Shown piece after piece: positions 26,337 through 35,339 of a stretch of DNA of 64,000 nt. A program made the translations under genes and the position numbers. The first letter of the stretch is position 1; each line of letters opens with the position of its first letter. Source of the stretch: Leadbetterella sp040829825 (GTDB lineage: Bacteria; Bacteroidota; Bacteroidia; Cytophagales; Spirosomataceae); NCBI RefSeq assembly GCF_040829825.1, contig NZ_JBFOLH010000003.1, one strand, 5' to 3'. Under the pieces are notes generated by a model, which was not told the DNA's origin, did not search any database, and saw nothing but the letters and a program-made list of their open reading frames with translations.

Positions 26337-29276
26337 TCAAATTCCGTCGGTTATGGCTTTATAGGCCACATCGTGAATTTTCTGTCGGGTTTTATTACGA
26401 ATCAGCTTCTGGTTGGCGGCCGACGGATACACCCGGTTGGAGAGAAATACGAAGATCATTTCTGCTTCAGGATCTACCCATACACAGGTGCCGGTAAAGC
26501 CTGTATGGCCGTAGGTTTTCTCAGATGCATACTGCGAGACGGTGCCGTCGCCCGGCCCGGAGGGCTTGTTCCAGCCCAGGCCCCGGTGGCTGATACGCGA
26601 CTGGTTTTTGGTGAAGAAATCAATGGTTTCTTTCGAAAAGAACTGCCGGTCATCGTAGCTGCCGCCGTTCAGGTTCATCTGCATCAGGCGGGCCAGGTCC
26701 CAGGCATTCGAAAACAGCCCGGCATGCCCCGCCACCCCGCCTAAAAGGGCCGCGTTGGGGTCGTGTACTGTGCCCTGGATAGATGCCTTCCGGAAGTCGC
26801 CGGAAACTTCTGTAGGAGCGATCAGGCTCCTGGGCTTTTGCTGGAAAACATTGTACATGAGATTGTGGAGGCCCATGGGCTCGTAAATGTTGACGCCTAC
26901 AAATGCGTCAAGATTGCGGCCGCTGACGCGCTCCACCACCCGCTGAAGAAGGATGAGCCCGAGGTCAGAATACACATATTTGGTTCCCGGGGCACCTATT
27001 AAAGGGCTTTTCTCTATCCAGGCAAATACAGAGTCTTTTATAACGGGATTAACGGCCAGGTCATCGGATATCTTCAGGTAACCGTGCTGGGCGGTATCGG
27101 TAGAGAAGTAGTAGGGATTGAGCTGTTCGCTTCCGAAACGGGTGTTTTCGTAAAACGGTACAAAGGCTTTCAGTCCTGCCTGGTGAAGCAGCACATCTTT
27201 GACGGTAATGCGGTTTTTATTCGTTTTTTCAAGCTCTGGTAAGTAGAAAGAGAGCTTTTCATTAATATCGATTTTTTTCTGATCGTAGAGCATCATAACG
27301 GCCTGCAGGGTAGAGGCTACTTTGGTCACCGACGCCAGGTCGTAGAGCGTATGGCGGGTAACGGGCTCACCGTAGGTGTATTTGAGGTTGCCGAAGCCTT
27401 CGTAGTATACTACTTTGCCTTTGCGGGCCACCAGCACCTGGCACCCGGGGAATTCCTGGGCATTAATGGCAGCCTGGGCTATCCGGTGTATCTCATCCAG
27501 CTTTCCGGCGTCCATGCCTACTTCAGAGGGCATGGCAAAGCCCAGCCGCTGGAACCCTTCAATTTCGTAGCCGTAGTCAAGCTTGCCATCGGCCGAGAGC
27601 GTATTTACGGGTACTTTCCCGTTGGCAGAGTTGACCCCGAACAGCACATTGGCTGCAGCCATCTGGGCCTCGTCTTCGTCTTCAAAACCGCATAATACGG
27701 TTTCAAATTCATCAAAGAACTTAAGACTGTAGGGATTACCGAAAACACAGACAATGAGGCGTGACCGTTTCTGGATATCCCTCAGCAGGTTAAGGGTAGA
27801 TTCGGTAATGCCGTAATCCAGCTTTTCAGATTGCCGTACTCTATGAATGCTTACAATGACCAGGTCGTTTTTTACGGCCTCGTCTGCCACGTGCTGCCAC
27901 TCGGCGTTTCCGGCAGGTTTATCGGCCAGCAGGTAAGGGGTTACGTTTCCGTAGAGTTCGAGGGTACTTTGAAAGAGGTTGCCCTCGTCAGCGCCCACGG
28001 CTATAGAAGCCATATTGACAGTAGAAAGGCCCTTGATGGGAATAAGCCCGAACTCATCGCGGGTTACGGTCACGGCTTTGTTATAGACCAGCTGCTTCAG
28101 CTCTTTGCTTTTTTCATTGTTGAGTTCGGCGGTAATATTCTTCAGATCAACGGGTGTGTAAGCATTCAGCCCTACCCAATATTTGGCTTTCAGGATTTTC
28201 CGGATGCTTTCATCGAGCTCTGCTTCGGTGATGGCGCCTTTTATGCAGGCGTCGAGTACGGCGTTATAAGCCTTGTCTATATTGGCCGTCTGCAGCAGCA
28301 TATCGTTCCCGGCTTTGAAGGCGCGAACTTCTGCTTCACCTACCGGGAAACTTTTGAGGAGGCCCCGCATATTCAGGGCATCGGAAATCACAAGGCCTTC
28401 AAAGCCCAGCTCTTTCTGCAGGTACCCTTTGATAACCTTCTCCGATACGGTGGCGGGCACCCCGTTATCCAGTGCCGGCACATTCAGGTGCCCTACCATG
28501 ATAGACGATACGCTGTCTTTGATCAGCGCTACAAAGGGGGCAGACTCCACCTCGCGGATGTGCTGAAGGCTGTGGTTCAGAACGGGCAGGTCATAATGCG
28601 AGTCTATGCCGGTATCTCCGTGCCCCGGGAAATGCTTGGCGCTGGTCATAACGTTCTGTTTGCGGTGACCCCGGACAAACGCGGTGGTGAGCTCGGATAC
28701 ATTGGAGACCGACTCGCCGAAAGAACGGTAGTTAATGACAGGGTTCTTAGGGTTGGAGTTGATGTCGGCTACAGGGGCGAAGTTGATGTGCACGCCGATG
28801 CGTTTGCATTGACGGGCAATTTCCTCACCGATCTGTTCGGCCAGGCCACTGTCTTTTGCAGCCCCGATGGTAATGGCTTTCGGGAAGGAATAGGTGTTGT
28901 TCAGCCGCATTCCCAGCCCCCATTCGGCGTCGAGACCTACCAAAAGAGGTATCTGGGAGGCTGCCTGGTAGCGATTGGTGAGCTCGGCCTGCTTCAGGGC
29001 ATTTCCCTGGAAGAAAGCTACTCCGCCGAGGTGGTATTTGCGGATCTGGTTTTCAACAATCTGGTAATCGGCTTCCCGCTTATTGGAATAAACGGCTATC
29101 ATGAACAACTGGCCCACCTTTTCTTCCAGCGTCATTTCCGAAAGAATCTTCTCTGTCCAGGCATTTTGTTTTTCCTGGAAAGTGGGGTCTCCGGAAACCG
29201 GATTTACCGGGTGGCGGTCAGCCACTGCGCCGGTCATCAGAAACAAAAAAATACAGCAATAAAAATATTTCAGCAC
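26337..29276 (-). CDS. GH3 beta-N-acetylglucosaminidase fused to a beta-lactamase-type serine hydrolase
   Basis: A 979-residue exported protein with signal peptide MLKYFYCCIFLFLMTGAVA. The N-terminal half is a NagZ-like GH3 domain: GGVAFFQGN, KHFPGHGDTGIDSHYDLP near residue 212 (the His-Asp acid/base loop) and VISDALNMRGL near 297 (nucleophile Asp). A C-terminal GH3 lobe spans roughly 380-590. From about 600 a class C-type beta-lactamase domain follows with ASVTK (SxxK) near 646, YSDLG (YxN-like) near 772 and GHTGFTG (HTG) near 925. The fusion suggests coupled cleavage of peptidoglycan or glycopeptide fragments in the periplasm. All key residues are present. Confidence 0.92.
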   Translation of the reverse strand: MLKYFYCCIFLFLMTGAVADRHPVNPVSGDPTFQEKQNAWTEKILSEMTLEEKVGQLFMIAVYSNKREADYQIVENQIRKYHLGGVAFFQGNALKQAELTNRYQAASQIPLLVGLDAEWGLGMRLNNTYSFPKAITIGAAKDSGLAEQIGEEIARQCKRIGVHINFAPVADINSNPKNPVINYRSFGESVSNVSELTTAFVRGHRKQNVMTSAKHFPGHGDTGIDSHYDLPVLNHSLQHIREVESAPFVALIKDSVSSIMVGHLNVPALDNGVPATVSEKVIKGYLQKELGFEGLVISDALNMRGLLKSFPVGEAEVRAFKAGNDMLLQTANIDKAYNAVLDACIKGAITEAELDESIRKILKAKYWVGLNAYTPVDLKNITAELNNEKSKELKQLVYNKAVTVTRDEFGLIPIKGLSTVNMASIAVGADEGNLFQSTLELYGNVTPYLLADKPAGNAEWQHVADEAVKNDLVIVSIHRVRQSEKLDYGITESTLNLLRDIQKRSRLIVCVFGNPYSLKFFDEFETVLCGFEDEDEAQMAAANVLFGVNSANGKVPVNTLSADGKLDYGYEIEGFQRLGFAMPSEVGMDAGKLDEIHRIAQAAINAQEFPGCQVLVARKGKVVYYEGFGNLKYTYGEPVTRHTLYDLASVTKVASTLQAVMMLYDQKKIDINEKLSFYLPELEKTNKNRITVKDVLLHQAGLKAFVPFYENTRFGSEQLNPYYFSTDTAQHGYLKISDDLAVNPVIKDSVFAWIEKSPLIGAPGTKYVYSDLGLILLQRVVERVSGRNLDAFVGVNIYEPMGLHNLMYNVFQQKPRSLIAPTEVSGDFRKASIQGTVHDPNAALLGGVAGHAGLFSNAWDLARLMQMNLNGGSYDDRQFFSKETIDFFTKNQSRISHRGLGWNKPSGPGDGTVSQYASEKTYGHTGFTGTCVWVDPEAEMIFVFLSNRVYPSAANQKLIRNKTRQKIHDVAYKAITDGI

Positions 29277-29432
29277 GTGCTACAAACGAATAATAATAGA
29301 TAAAACGAATAGATTCGCAAAAAAGGGCTTTTAGAAGGGAAAATAAAAGGTTTAATGCAGAAAAGTGAAGTAATATCGGATAGAAGTCCCGCAGGAGCGG
29401 CCTTATTATAGGGAAAAGCCCTAATAAATGCG

Positions 29433-29440
29433 TACCTTTG
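29433..29440 (+). promoter_or_regulatory. Putative -7 promoter element for the ABC-F gene
   Basis: TACCTTTG is an exact TAnnTTTG match, 25 bp before the ATG at 29465. A short AGGG/CCCT hairpin sequence lies just upstream; no clear -33 TTTG is seen. Confidence 0.45.
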
Positions 29441-29464
29441 CACTTCAATTTTTTAATCAGATTT

Positions 29465-31081
29465 ATGTTAACGGTATCTAATCTTTCCCTGCAGTTTGGG
29501 AAACGAGTGCTTTTTGAAGAAGTAAACCTGAAGTTCACTCCCGGAAACGTGTACGGCCTGATCGGGGCGAACGGTGCGGGAAAGTCGACTTTTGTAAAAA
29601 TACTGGCGGGTGATATAGATCCCACCACCGGGAATGTAAGCATGGACCCGGGAGAACGGATGTCGGTGCTGAAGCAGAACCAGAATGCGTATGACGAGTA
29701 TAGCGTGCTGGATACCGTTATGCGCGGAAACGAGCGTCTTTACGAGGTAATGCAGGAGAAAGACGCCCTGTATGCCAAAGAAGATTTTTCAGAAGAAGAC
29801 GGAAACCGGGCTGCGGAGCTGGAAGGTGAATTTGCAGAAATGAACGGCTGGGAGGCCGAATCCGATGCGGCGGCATTGCTGTCAGGCCTGGGAATTTCAG
29901 AAGATTATCACTACACGGTGATGGCCGAAATGAACCCGGCTGAAAAAGTGAAGGTATTGCTGGCCCAGGCCCTGTTCGGAAACCCCGATGTGCTGCTCCT
30001 GGATGAGCCTACCAACAACCTGGATATCGAATCGATTCTCTGGCTGGAGAACTTCCTCATGAATTTCAAGAATACGGTGATCGTGGTTTCCCACGACCGG
30101 CACTTCCTGGATAATGTTTGTACCTATATTGCCGACCTCGATTTCAAGAAGATCACCCTTTACGGCGGTAACTATACCTTCTGGTACGAATCAAGCCAGC
30201 TGGCTGCCAAGCAGAAGGCCGACCAGAATAAGAAGGCGGAAGAGAAGAAGAAAGAGCTGGAAGAGTTTATCCGGCGGTTTTCAGCTAACGTGGCCAAATC
30301 AAAGCAGGCTACGGCCCGCCAGAAGATGATTGATAAGCTGGATATTGCCGCTATTCAGCCCTCGTCAAGAAGGTACCCGTTTATTGGCTTCAAGCCGGAG
30401 CGGGAAGTGGGTGACCAGATCCTGATGGTGGAGAATCTCAGCTATAAAAACGAAGAGGGAGATTACCTCTTTAAAGACCTGAGCTTCCAGGTGGCCAAGG
30501 GTGACAAGATTGCCTTTTTAAGCAAGGACGGCCTGGCCGTAACCGCCCTTTTCGATGTGCTGACGGAAAAGAAGCAGCCGGTTTCCGGAACTTTCAAATG
30601 GGGGGTGACCATTACCAAAGAATACCTGCCCAACGACAACACCGATTATTTTACCGACAGCAGCCTGAACCTGGTAGACTGGTTGCGCCAGTATTCTGCC
30701 GAGAAAGACGAAACCTTTATCCGGGGATTCCTGGGAAGGATGCTGTTTTCAGGCGAGGAGGCCCTGAAGCAATGTACGGTGCTTTCAGGAGGGGAGAAGC
30801 AGCGCTGCATGTTCTCGAAGATGATGCTGGCCAACTCCAATGTGCTGCTGTTTGATGAGCCTACCAACCACCTTGACCTGGAGTCTATCCAGGCGCTGAA
30901 CAAAGGAATGGAAGATTATGACAGCGTTATCCTGTTTACATCGCATGACCACCAGCTGACCAACTCGGTGGCTAACCGGGTGATTGAGCTCGGGCCAAAA
31001 GGCTGCCTGGATAAGCTGATGACCTTTGATGAATTTTTGACCGACGAGCGCGTGAAGGGGCAGCGGGCGGCGATATATTGA
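29465..31081 (+). CDS. ABC-F family ATPase with complementary degenerate motifs
   Basis: A 538-residue soluble protein with two ABC domains and no membrane segment, starting MLTVSNLSLQFGKR at 29465. Domain 1 has a normal Walker A (GANGAGKST, near residue 36) and Walker B (LLLDEPTNNLD), but its signature is MNPAE instead of LSGGE. Domain 2 has a normal signature (LSGGEKQRCMF) and Walker B (LLFDEPTNHLD), but its P-loop reads FLSKDGLAVTAL, without GKS/T. A charged linker (KKAEEKKKELEEFIRRF) lies between them. ABC-F proteins bind the ribosomal E site and modulate translation; this one is closest in layout to the YbiT group. A bidirectional terminator follows. Confidence 0.93.
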   Translation: MLTVSNLSLQFGKRVLFEEVNLKFTPGNVYGLIGANGAGKSTFVKILAGDIDPTTGNVSMDPGERMSVLKQNQNAYDEYSVLDTVMRGNERLYEVMQEKDALYAKEDFSEEDGNRAAELEGEFAEMNGWEAESDAAALLSGLGISEDYHYTVMAEMNPAEKVKVLLAQALFGNPDVLLLDEPTNNLDIESILWLENFLMNFKNTVIVVSHDRHFLDNVCTYIADLDFKKITLYGGNYTFWYESSQLAAKQKADQNKKAEEKKKELEEFIRRFSANVAKSKQATARQKMIDKLDIAAIQPSSRRYPFIGFKPEREVGDQILMVENLSYKNEEGDYLFKDLSFQVAKGDKIAFLSKDGLAVTALFDVLTEKKQPVSGTFKWGVTITKEYLPNDNTDYFTDSSLNLVDWLRQYSAEKDETFIRGFLGRMLFSGEEALKQCTVLSGGEKQRCMFSKMMLANSNVLLFDEPTNHLDLESIQALNKGMEDYDSVILFTSHDHQLTNSVANRVIELGPKGCLDKLMTFDEFLTDERVKGQRAAIY

Positions 31082-31186
31082 AAGAAGGGGTAATAGCTGT
31101 ATGCGGTTTTCGCTTACGGCTTGTGGTTCTTGCCTACGCCCGGTTCTCGACTACGCTCAGACTCTGAAGTTCGGAACTCCCCCATA

Positions 31187-31218
31187 AAAAACGGCCCACT
31201 TTTCAGCGGGCCGTTTTT
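31187..31218. terminator. Bidirectional intrinsic terminator
   Basis: AAAAACGGCCC (31187-31197) pairs perfectly with GGGCCGTTTTT (31208-31218) around a 10-nt loop. A-run and T-run flank the GC stem, so it can end transcripts from both the ABC-F gene (stop at 31081) and the convergent rpsA gene (stop at 31237). Confidence 0.9.
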
Positions 31219-31236
31219 AATATCCGGATGATCCGA

Positions 31237-33054
31237 TTATTCTTCTGTTTCAGCTTTCTTCTTAGAGGCAGCCTTTTTCTTGGAGGCGGCTTCTTCGCTT
31301 ACCAGCTGATCTTTCAGGGCAGCAAGAGCAGAGATATCTCCCAGCGTTGATTTTTCAGCTTCAGGAAGCTTCACTTTCTCCGCTGATTTTCCGCTTTTCT
31401 TTTTCTCAGGCTCTTCGGAAGGAGCTTCCCAGGTTCTGGTGTGAGAAAGAACAATTTTCTTCTCTTCTTTGTTGAATTCGGTCACTTCGAATTTCAGCTT
31501 TTCACCTACTTCCGCTACTGAGCCGTCTTCTTTTACGATTCCTTTAAGAGAAGCGGTTCCTTCAATACCGTAAGGCAGCTCAAGGGTAACCACTTTATCT
31601 GACTTGGCAATGATGCTGGCGTCATGTACGGTACCTACTTCAAAAACCGACTCGAACGTATCCCATGGATTCTCTTCGATATGCTTGTGGCTCAGGGCCA
31701 GCCTGCGGTTTTCAACATCCAGCTCAAGAACCACTACTTCAAGGGTATCACCGATCTTCACGAAGTCAGAAGGATGCTTGATCTTTTTGGTCCATGACAG
31801 GTCAGATACGTGTACCAGGCCGTCAATACCTTCTTCCAGTTCCAGGAACAGGCCGAAGTTGGTCAGGTTTCTCACGGTACCGGTGTGGCGGGTTCCGATG
31901 GCATATTTAGCCAGCAGATCCTGCTTGGTCCAGGGGTCTTCTGTCAGCTGCTTGATGCCCAGAGACATTTTTCTTTCTTCTTTGTCGAGGGTAAGAACCA
32001 CGGCAGAGATTTCGTCTCCGATCTGGAGGAAGTCAGACGGGTTTCTCAGGTGCTGAGACCACGACATTTCTGAAACGTGGATCAGGCCTTCTACTCCCGG
32101 CTTCAGCTCGAGGAACGCACCGTAATCGGCAATATTTACAATTTTACCGGTTACTTTAGAGCCTACTTCCAGGTTTTGCGCCAGTGAATCCCAAGGATGG
32201 GCCTCCAGCTGCTTCATACCCAGAGAGATACGTTTTTTCTCATCGTCGAAGTCAAGTACAACCACCTTGATCTTGTCATCCAGGTTAAGTACTTCGTTCG
32301 GATGGTTCACGCGGCCCCACGAGATATCGGTAATGTGAAGCAGACCGTCAACACCGCCCAGGTCAATGAACACCCCGAAGTTAGTGATGTTTTTAACCAC
32401 CCCTTCAAGCACCTGTCCTTTTTCCAGGTTAGTAAGAATCTGCTGTCTTTGTGATTCAAGATCTTTCTCGATCAGTACTTTGTGGGATACCACTACGTTA
32501 TCGTTAGTGTGGTTGATTTTCACCACTTTAACTTCCATGCGTTTTCCTACAAATACGTCGAAGTCACGGATAGGCTTAACGTCGATCTGTGAACCGGGCA
32601 GGAACGCCTCAATTCCGTAGATATCAACGATCAGACCTCCTTTTGTACGACGTTTGATCAGGGCATCCACGATAACATCGGTTTCAAGCGCCTGCTCAAT
32701 TTTAGACCATGCGGTCAGGATTCTTGCTTTCTTGCGGGAAATCACCAGCTGACCCAGCGCATCTTCCTGCTTTTCAATGAAAACTTCTACTTTGTCGCCT
32801 ACCTTAAGATCAGGCAGGTCACGAAATTCTGAACGGGATACAATACCGTCAGATTTAAACCCGATGTTCAGCAGTACTTCCCTGTCGCTTACACCCACAA
32901 CAAGTGCCTCTACCACATCTTTTTCTTCGATCGGAGAGAAGGTTTCTCCGTACAGTTTTTCGAGCTCGGCCTTCTGATCTGCAGAATAGCCACCACCAAT
33001 ACCTTTTTTGGTTACTTTGTCCCAGTCAAACGCAGGGAATTGTTGATCTGTCAT
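31237..33054 (-). CDS. rpsA: 30S ribosomal protein S1
   Basis: A 605-residue RNA-binding protein starting MTDQQFPAFDWDKV at 33054; seven open codons upstream are ignored. It carries six S1-type OB-fold repeats, for example GSKVTGKIVNIADYGAFLELKPGVEGLIHVSE and the similar GTRHTGTVRNLTNFGLFLELEEGIDGLVHVSD. The C-terminus is a Lys/Ala-rich tail (EEAASKKKAASKKKAETEE) common in this phylum. S1 helps mRNA bind the 30S subunit, which matters in Bacteroidota, where Shine-Dalgarno pairing is rarely used. A TATCTTTG promoter element and an 8-bp leader hairpin lie upstream, and a strong terminator follows. Confidence 0.96.
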   Translation of the reverse strand: MTDQQFPAFDWDKVTKKGIGGGYSADQKAELEKLYGETFSPIEEKDVVEALVVGVSDREVLLNIGFKSDGIVSRSEFRDLPDLKVGDKVEVFIEKQEDALGQLVISRKKARILTAWSKIEQALETDVIVDALIKRRTKGGLIVDIYGIEAFLPGSQIDVKPIRDFDVFVGKRMEVKVVKINHTNDNVVVSHKVLIEKDLESQRQQILTNLEKGQVLEGVVKNITNFGVFIDLGGVDGLLHITDISWGRVNHPNEVLNLDDKIKVVVLDFDDEKKRISLGMKQLEAHPWDSLAQNLEVGSKVTGKIVNIADYGAFLELKPGVEGLIHVSEMSWSQHLRNPSDFLQIGDEISAVVLTLDKEERKMSLGIKQLTEDPWTKQDLLAKYAIGTRHTGTVRNLTNFGLFLELEEGIDGLVHVSDLSWTKKIKHPSDFVKIGDTLEVVVLELDVENRRLALSHKHIEENPWDTFESVFEVGTVHDASIIAKSDKVVTLELPYGIEGTASLKGIVKEDGSVAEVGEKLKFEVTEFNKEEKKIVLSHTRTWEAPSEEPEKKKSGKSAEKVKLPEAEKSTLGDISALAALKDQLVSEEAASKKKAASKKKAETEE

Positions 33055-33074
33055 AAAAATGTGCCCTTCGTACA

Positions 33075-33099
33075 TCAGCAGACCGGGCTATTCTGCTGA
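33075..33099 (-). promoter_or_regulatory. 5' leader hairpin of rpsA
   Basis: TCAGCAGA (33075-33082) and TCTGCTGA (33092-33099) form a perfect 8-bp stem with a 9-nt loop in the predicted rpsA leader, ending 20 bp before the ATG. S1 is known to autoregulate translation in Escherichia coli; a comparable role here is an inference. Confidence 0.5.
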
Positions 33100-33137
33100 A
33101 ATTTAATTAGATAATGAATTCCTTCTGAAAAGGATTG

Positions 33138-33145
33138 CAAAGATA
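33138..33145 (-). promoter_or_regulatory. Promoter -7 element of rpsA
   Basis: Minus-strand TATCTTTG is an exact TAnnTTTG match. It predicts a leader of about 80 nt that includes the hairpin at 33075-33099. Confidence 0.5.
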
Positions 33146-33242
33146 GAGGTTTTCTGTTCATTTACGAAGTATCATAAATAATTTTCTGACAATCAGGGGA
33201 ATAATTCCTCTTTTTTGCGGGTGTTTTGCTTACTTTGCGGTT

Positions 33243-34022
33243 ATGAAAGTACAACTGGCAAATCCTGAGCATCTTGTAGAAAAGCTTCTTTCGGTGGCAT
33301 GGGCCTATATGCCCAAAATAGTGATTACCGTGCTGACGCTGATTGTGGGCTTCTGGCTGGCTAACCGGATAAGAAGCTGGCTGATGGCCATCCTCGACAG
33401 GAGAAATGTGAATCCCAATGTGATACCTTTCATGGGGTCGCTGATCTCTATCCTGATCAAGATCATGGTGCTGATCAGTGCGGCGGCCAAATTTGGTATT
33501 GAAACCACCTCATTTGTGGCTTTGCTGGGAGGTGCCGGGCTGGCTATAGGACTGGCTATGCAGGGCAATCTTTCTAATTTTGCCAGCGGTGTGATGATCC
33601 TGGCGTTTAAGCCTTACCAGATCGGCGACAGCGTAACCATAGCCGGGTACACGGGGATAGTGAAGGAGATCCTGATTTTTAATACGGTTTTGCTGACCAA
33701 AGAGAATAAGAGGGTGATCATTCCCAACAATTCCATTACCTCGGGCCCTATTGTTAATATCTCCGGGAACGGGGAGCTGCGGATAGAGCTGAATTTTAAG
33801 GTGCCGCATGAGAAAGACATTGAGACCGTAAAGAATATCATCCTGACGGCATGTGCCCAGAATGAAAAAATTCACCGGTCGCCGGCTCCCCGGGTTTCGC
33901 TCAACTCCGAAGACTGGGCCACCATTGTATATTCGGTCAAAGCCTGGTGCGCACCCGGAGATACGGGTGAGGTGGAAGATTACCTGAACGAAGTGGTGAA
34001 GCAGCGGCTTTCCGCCCTGTAG
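33243..34022 (+). CDS. Small-conductance mechanosensitive channel, MscS family
   Basis: A 259-residue inner-membrane protein. Three transmembrane helices are visible (about residues 18-40, 60-80 and 85-110). The third contains the Gly/Ala-rich pore helix GGAGLAIGLAMQGNLSNFASGVMIL, the family hallmark. A cytoplasmic beta domain follows (YQIGDSVTIAGYTGIVKEI, then PNNSITSGPIVNIS). MscS channels open under membrane tension and release solutes during hypo-osmotic shock. The gene is divergent from rpsA and its stop is 1 bp from the convergent GHMP kinase stop. Confidence 0.93.
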   Translation: MKVQLANPEHLVEKLLSVAWAYMPKIVITVLTLIVGFWLANRIRSWLMAILDRRNVNPNVIPFMGSLISILIKIMVLISAAAKFGIETTSFVALLGGAGLAIGLAMQGNLSNFASGVMILAFKPYQIGDSVTIAGYTGIVKEILIFNTVLLTKENKRVIIPNNSITSGPIVNISGNGELRIELNFKVPHEKDIETVKNIILTACAQNEKIHRSPAPRVSLNSEDWATIVYSVKAWCAPGDTGEVEDYLNEVVKQRLSAL

Positions 34023-34023
34023 C

Positions 34024-35091
34024 CTAATCCACCCTTGTGCCTTCGTCTACCTCAATGATATAGGGCTTTCCGCCTTCCCGCTCAATGGCTTCTGCCACGG
34101 CTTCGGGGTTATTCGGCGCATAGGCAAACATGCATCCGCCGCCGCCTGAGCCATTGATCTTGGCTCCCAGGGCACCGGCGTTTAAAGAGGCTTCCACCAT
34201 GCGGTCAATTTTGGGAGTAGATACTTTTTTGGCATCGCGCAGGCTGTCCTGGTGAATGTTCAGCAGCTCGCCAACCCGGGTTTTATCAACGGTATCAGCG
34301 GCAAACATGGTCCGCGCCTCGCGCAGGATATCGCGGTCGGAAAGGTTGCCCTCCAGCAACCGGAACTGCTCTGCGGAGAGTTCTGACCGGAAACGCCCGG
34401 CTTCTCCGGCCGGGAAGGTATGAAGATCGAAGGCCCTGCCTGAAGTATTAAGCCGGCGGATGATATCGAGCATACCGAATTTGACATGCTTGAGAATGCC
34501 CAGCGTATCTTTGGGCTCCAGGGAGTCGCCCAGCACAAACGTACCCAGCTTCACGGGATAAGACAGCGCCATGGGCTCAGGCACGGTTTCGAGGTACATG
34601 ATATTTCCGAGGGCGGTAGAATACTGATCCATCATTCCGCCGGGTTCCCCGAATTCCAGCACTTCTGCTTCTACGGCAAATTTGCCAATGTCAAAACGCG
34701 ATACCGTTTCGGCCGGCTTCACATCGGCCATCCGGGCCAGGAAGTGAATCCAGGATACCAGCAGGGCAGAGGAGCTTGACGTTCCTGAATTGATAGGAAT
34801 ATTGCCCGTTACGTGAACGTCAAAACCGGTCTCGAACCCGTAGCCGTGCCTCCGCAGCACATTAATGGCTGATTTGAAGTAATCACGCTCTTTGGCGTAC
34901 CTGAGCTCGGGCTCGAGCAGGAATATTTCTTCAGACCGGATATCCGGCATGTGGATATGGATGGTATTGTCGGCTCTTTTTTCCCCGTGAACATGAATTC
35001 TTCGGGAAATGGCTGCGGCAATTACCGGCAGACCCAGGTAATCCTGGTGCTCTCCGAAAAGGCAGATCCTGCCGGGAGTTGAAATTTTCAT
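34024..35091 (-). CDS. GHMP-family sugar kinase (galactokinase-like)
   Basis: A 355-residue cytoplasmic kinase. The N-terminus APGRICLFGEHQDYLG-type block (TPGRICLFGEHQDYLGL) resembles the galactokinase signature. Motif 2, INSGTSSSSALLVSW near residue 97, is the ATP-phosphate loop, and motif 3, AKINGSGGGGCMFAY near 330, closes the active site. Length suits galactokinase or a related mevalonate/fucokinase-type enzyme. The sugar substrate cannot be settled, since no Leloir-pathway genes are adjacent. A TATTTTTG element lies about 50 bp upstream (35141-35148 on the minus strand). Confidence 0.85.
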   Translation of the reverse strand: MKISTPGRICLFGEHQDYLGLPVIAAAISRRIHVHGEKRADNTIHIHMPDIRSEEIFLLEPELRYAKERDYFKSAINVLRRHGYGFETGFDVHVTGNIPINSGTSSSSALLVSWIHFLARMADVKPAETVSRFDIGKFAVEAEVLEFGEPGGMMDQYSTALGNIMYLETVPEPMALSYPVKLGTFVLGDSLEPKDTLGILKHVKFGMLDIIRRLNTSGRAFDLHTFPAGEAGRFRSELSAEQFRLLEGNLSDRDILREARTMFAADTVDKTRVGELLNIHQDSLRDAKKVSTPKIDRMVEASLNAGALGAKINGSGGGGCMFAYAPNNPEAVAEAIEREGGKPYIIEVDEGTRVD

Positions 35092-35140
35092 ACAAAACAG
35101 AAAAATACCGGATAGCTCCGGGTAAAATAAAAGTAGGGGT

Positions 35141-35148
35141 CAAAAATA
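35141..35148 (-). promoter_or_regulatory. Putative -7 promoter element for GHMP kinase
   Basis: Minus-strand TATTTTTG matches TAnnTTTG and would give a leader of about 45 nt before the ATG at 35091. No well-spaced -33 element. Confidence 0.35.
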
Positions 35149-35278
35149 CAACTTATCGCGACAAATTTTTATGCATTTGGGCACTTTTGTGTTGAATGAG
35201 ACATCGTGACGGGACCGTTTTGCGCATCCGCAGAAAGTAGAACATTGTTTATCAAAGGATTATTTAATGATTTCATTA

Positions 35279-35310
35279 TTTGGTAAAATGAAAATTATCC
35301 GCTAGTTTCG
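35279..35310 (+). promoter_or_regulatory. Putative promoter of the HNH endonuclease gene
   Basis: TTTG (35279-35282), a 20-bp spacer, then TAGTTTCG (35303-35310; one mismatch to TAnnTTTG). This predicts transcription from near 35316, downstream of the TTG at 35313, supporting the ATG at 35340 as the start. Confidence 0.45.
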
Positions 35311-35339
35311 GCTTGCAGAAAAACAATCCTAAACTGTAC

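Noticed and set aside
27831..29303. Long plus-strand open frame (490 codons) antisense to the GH3 fusion gene
   Set aside because: It mirrors a gene with clear catalytic motifs on the other strand, and its own sequence has no family features; it is a composition shadow.
31082..31186. Possible small RNA gene between the ABC-F gene and the terminator
   Set aside because: The stretch has no promoter match of its own and resembles a degraded intergenic repeat; it is more simply the 3' untranslated region.
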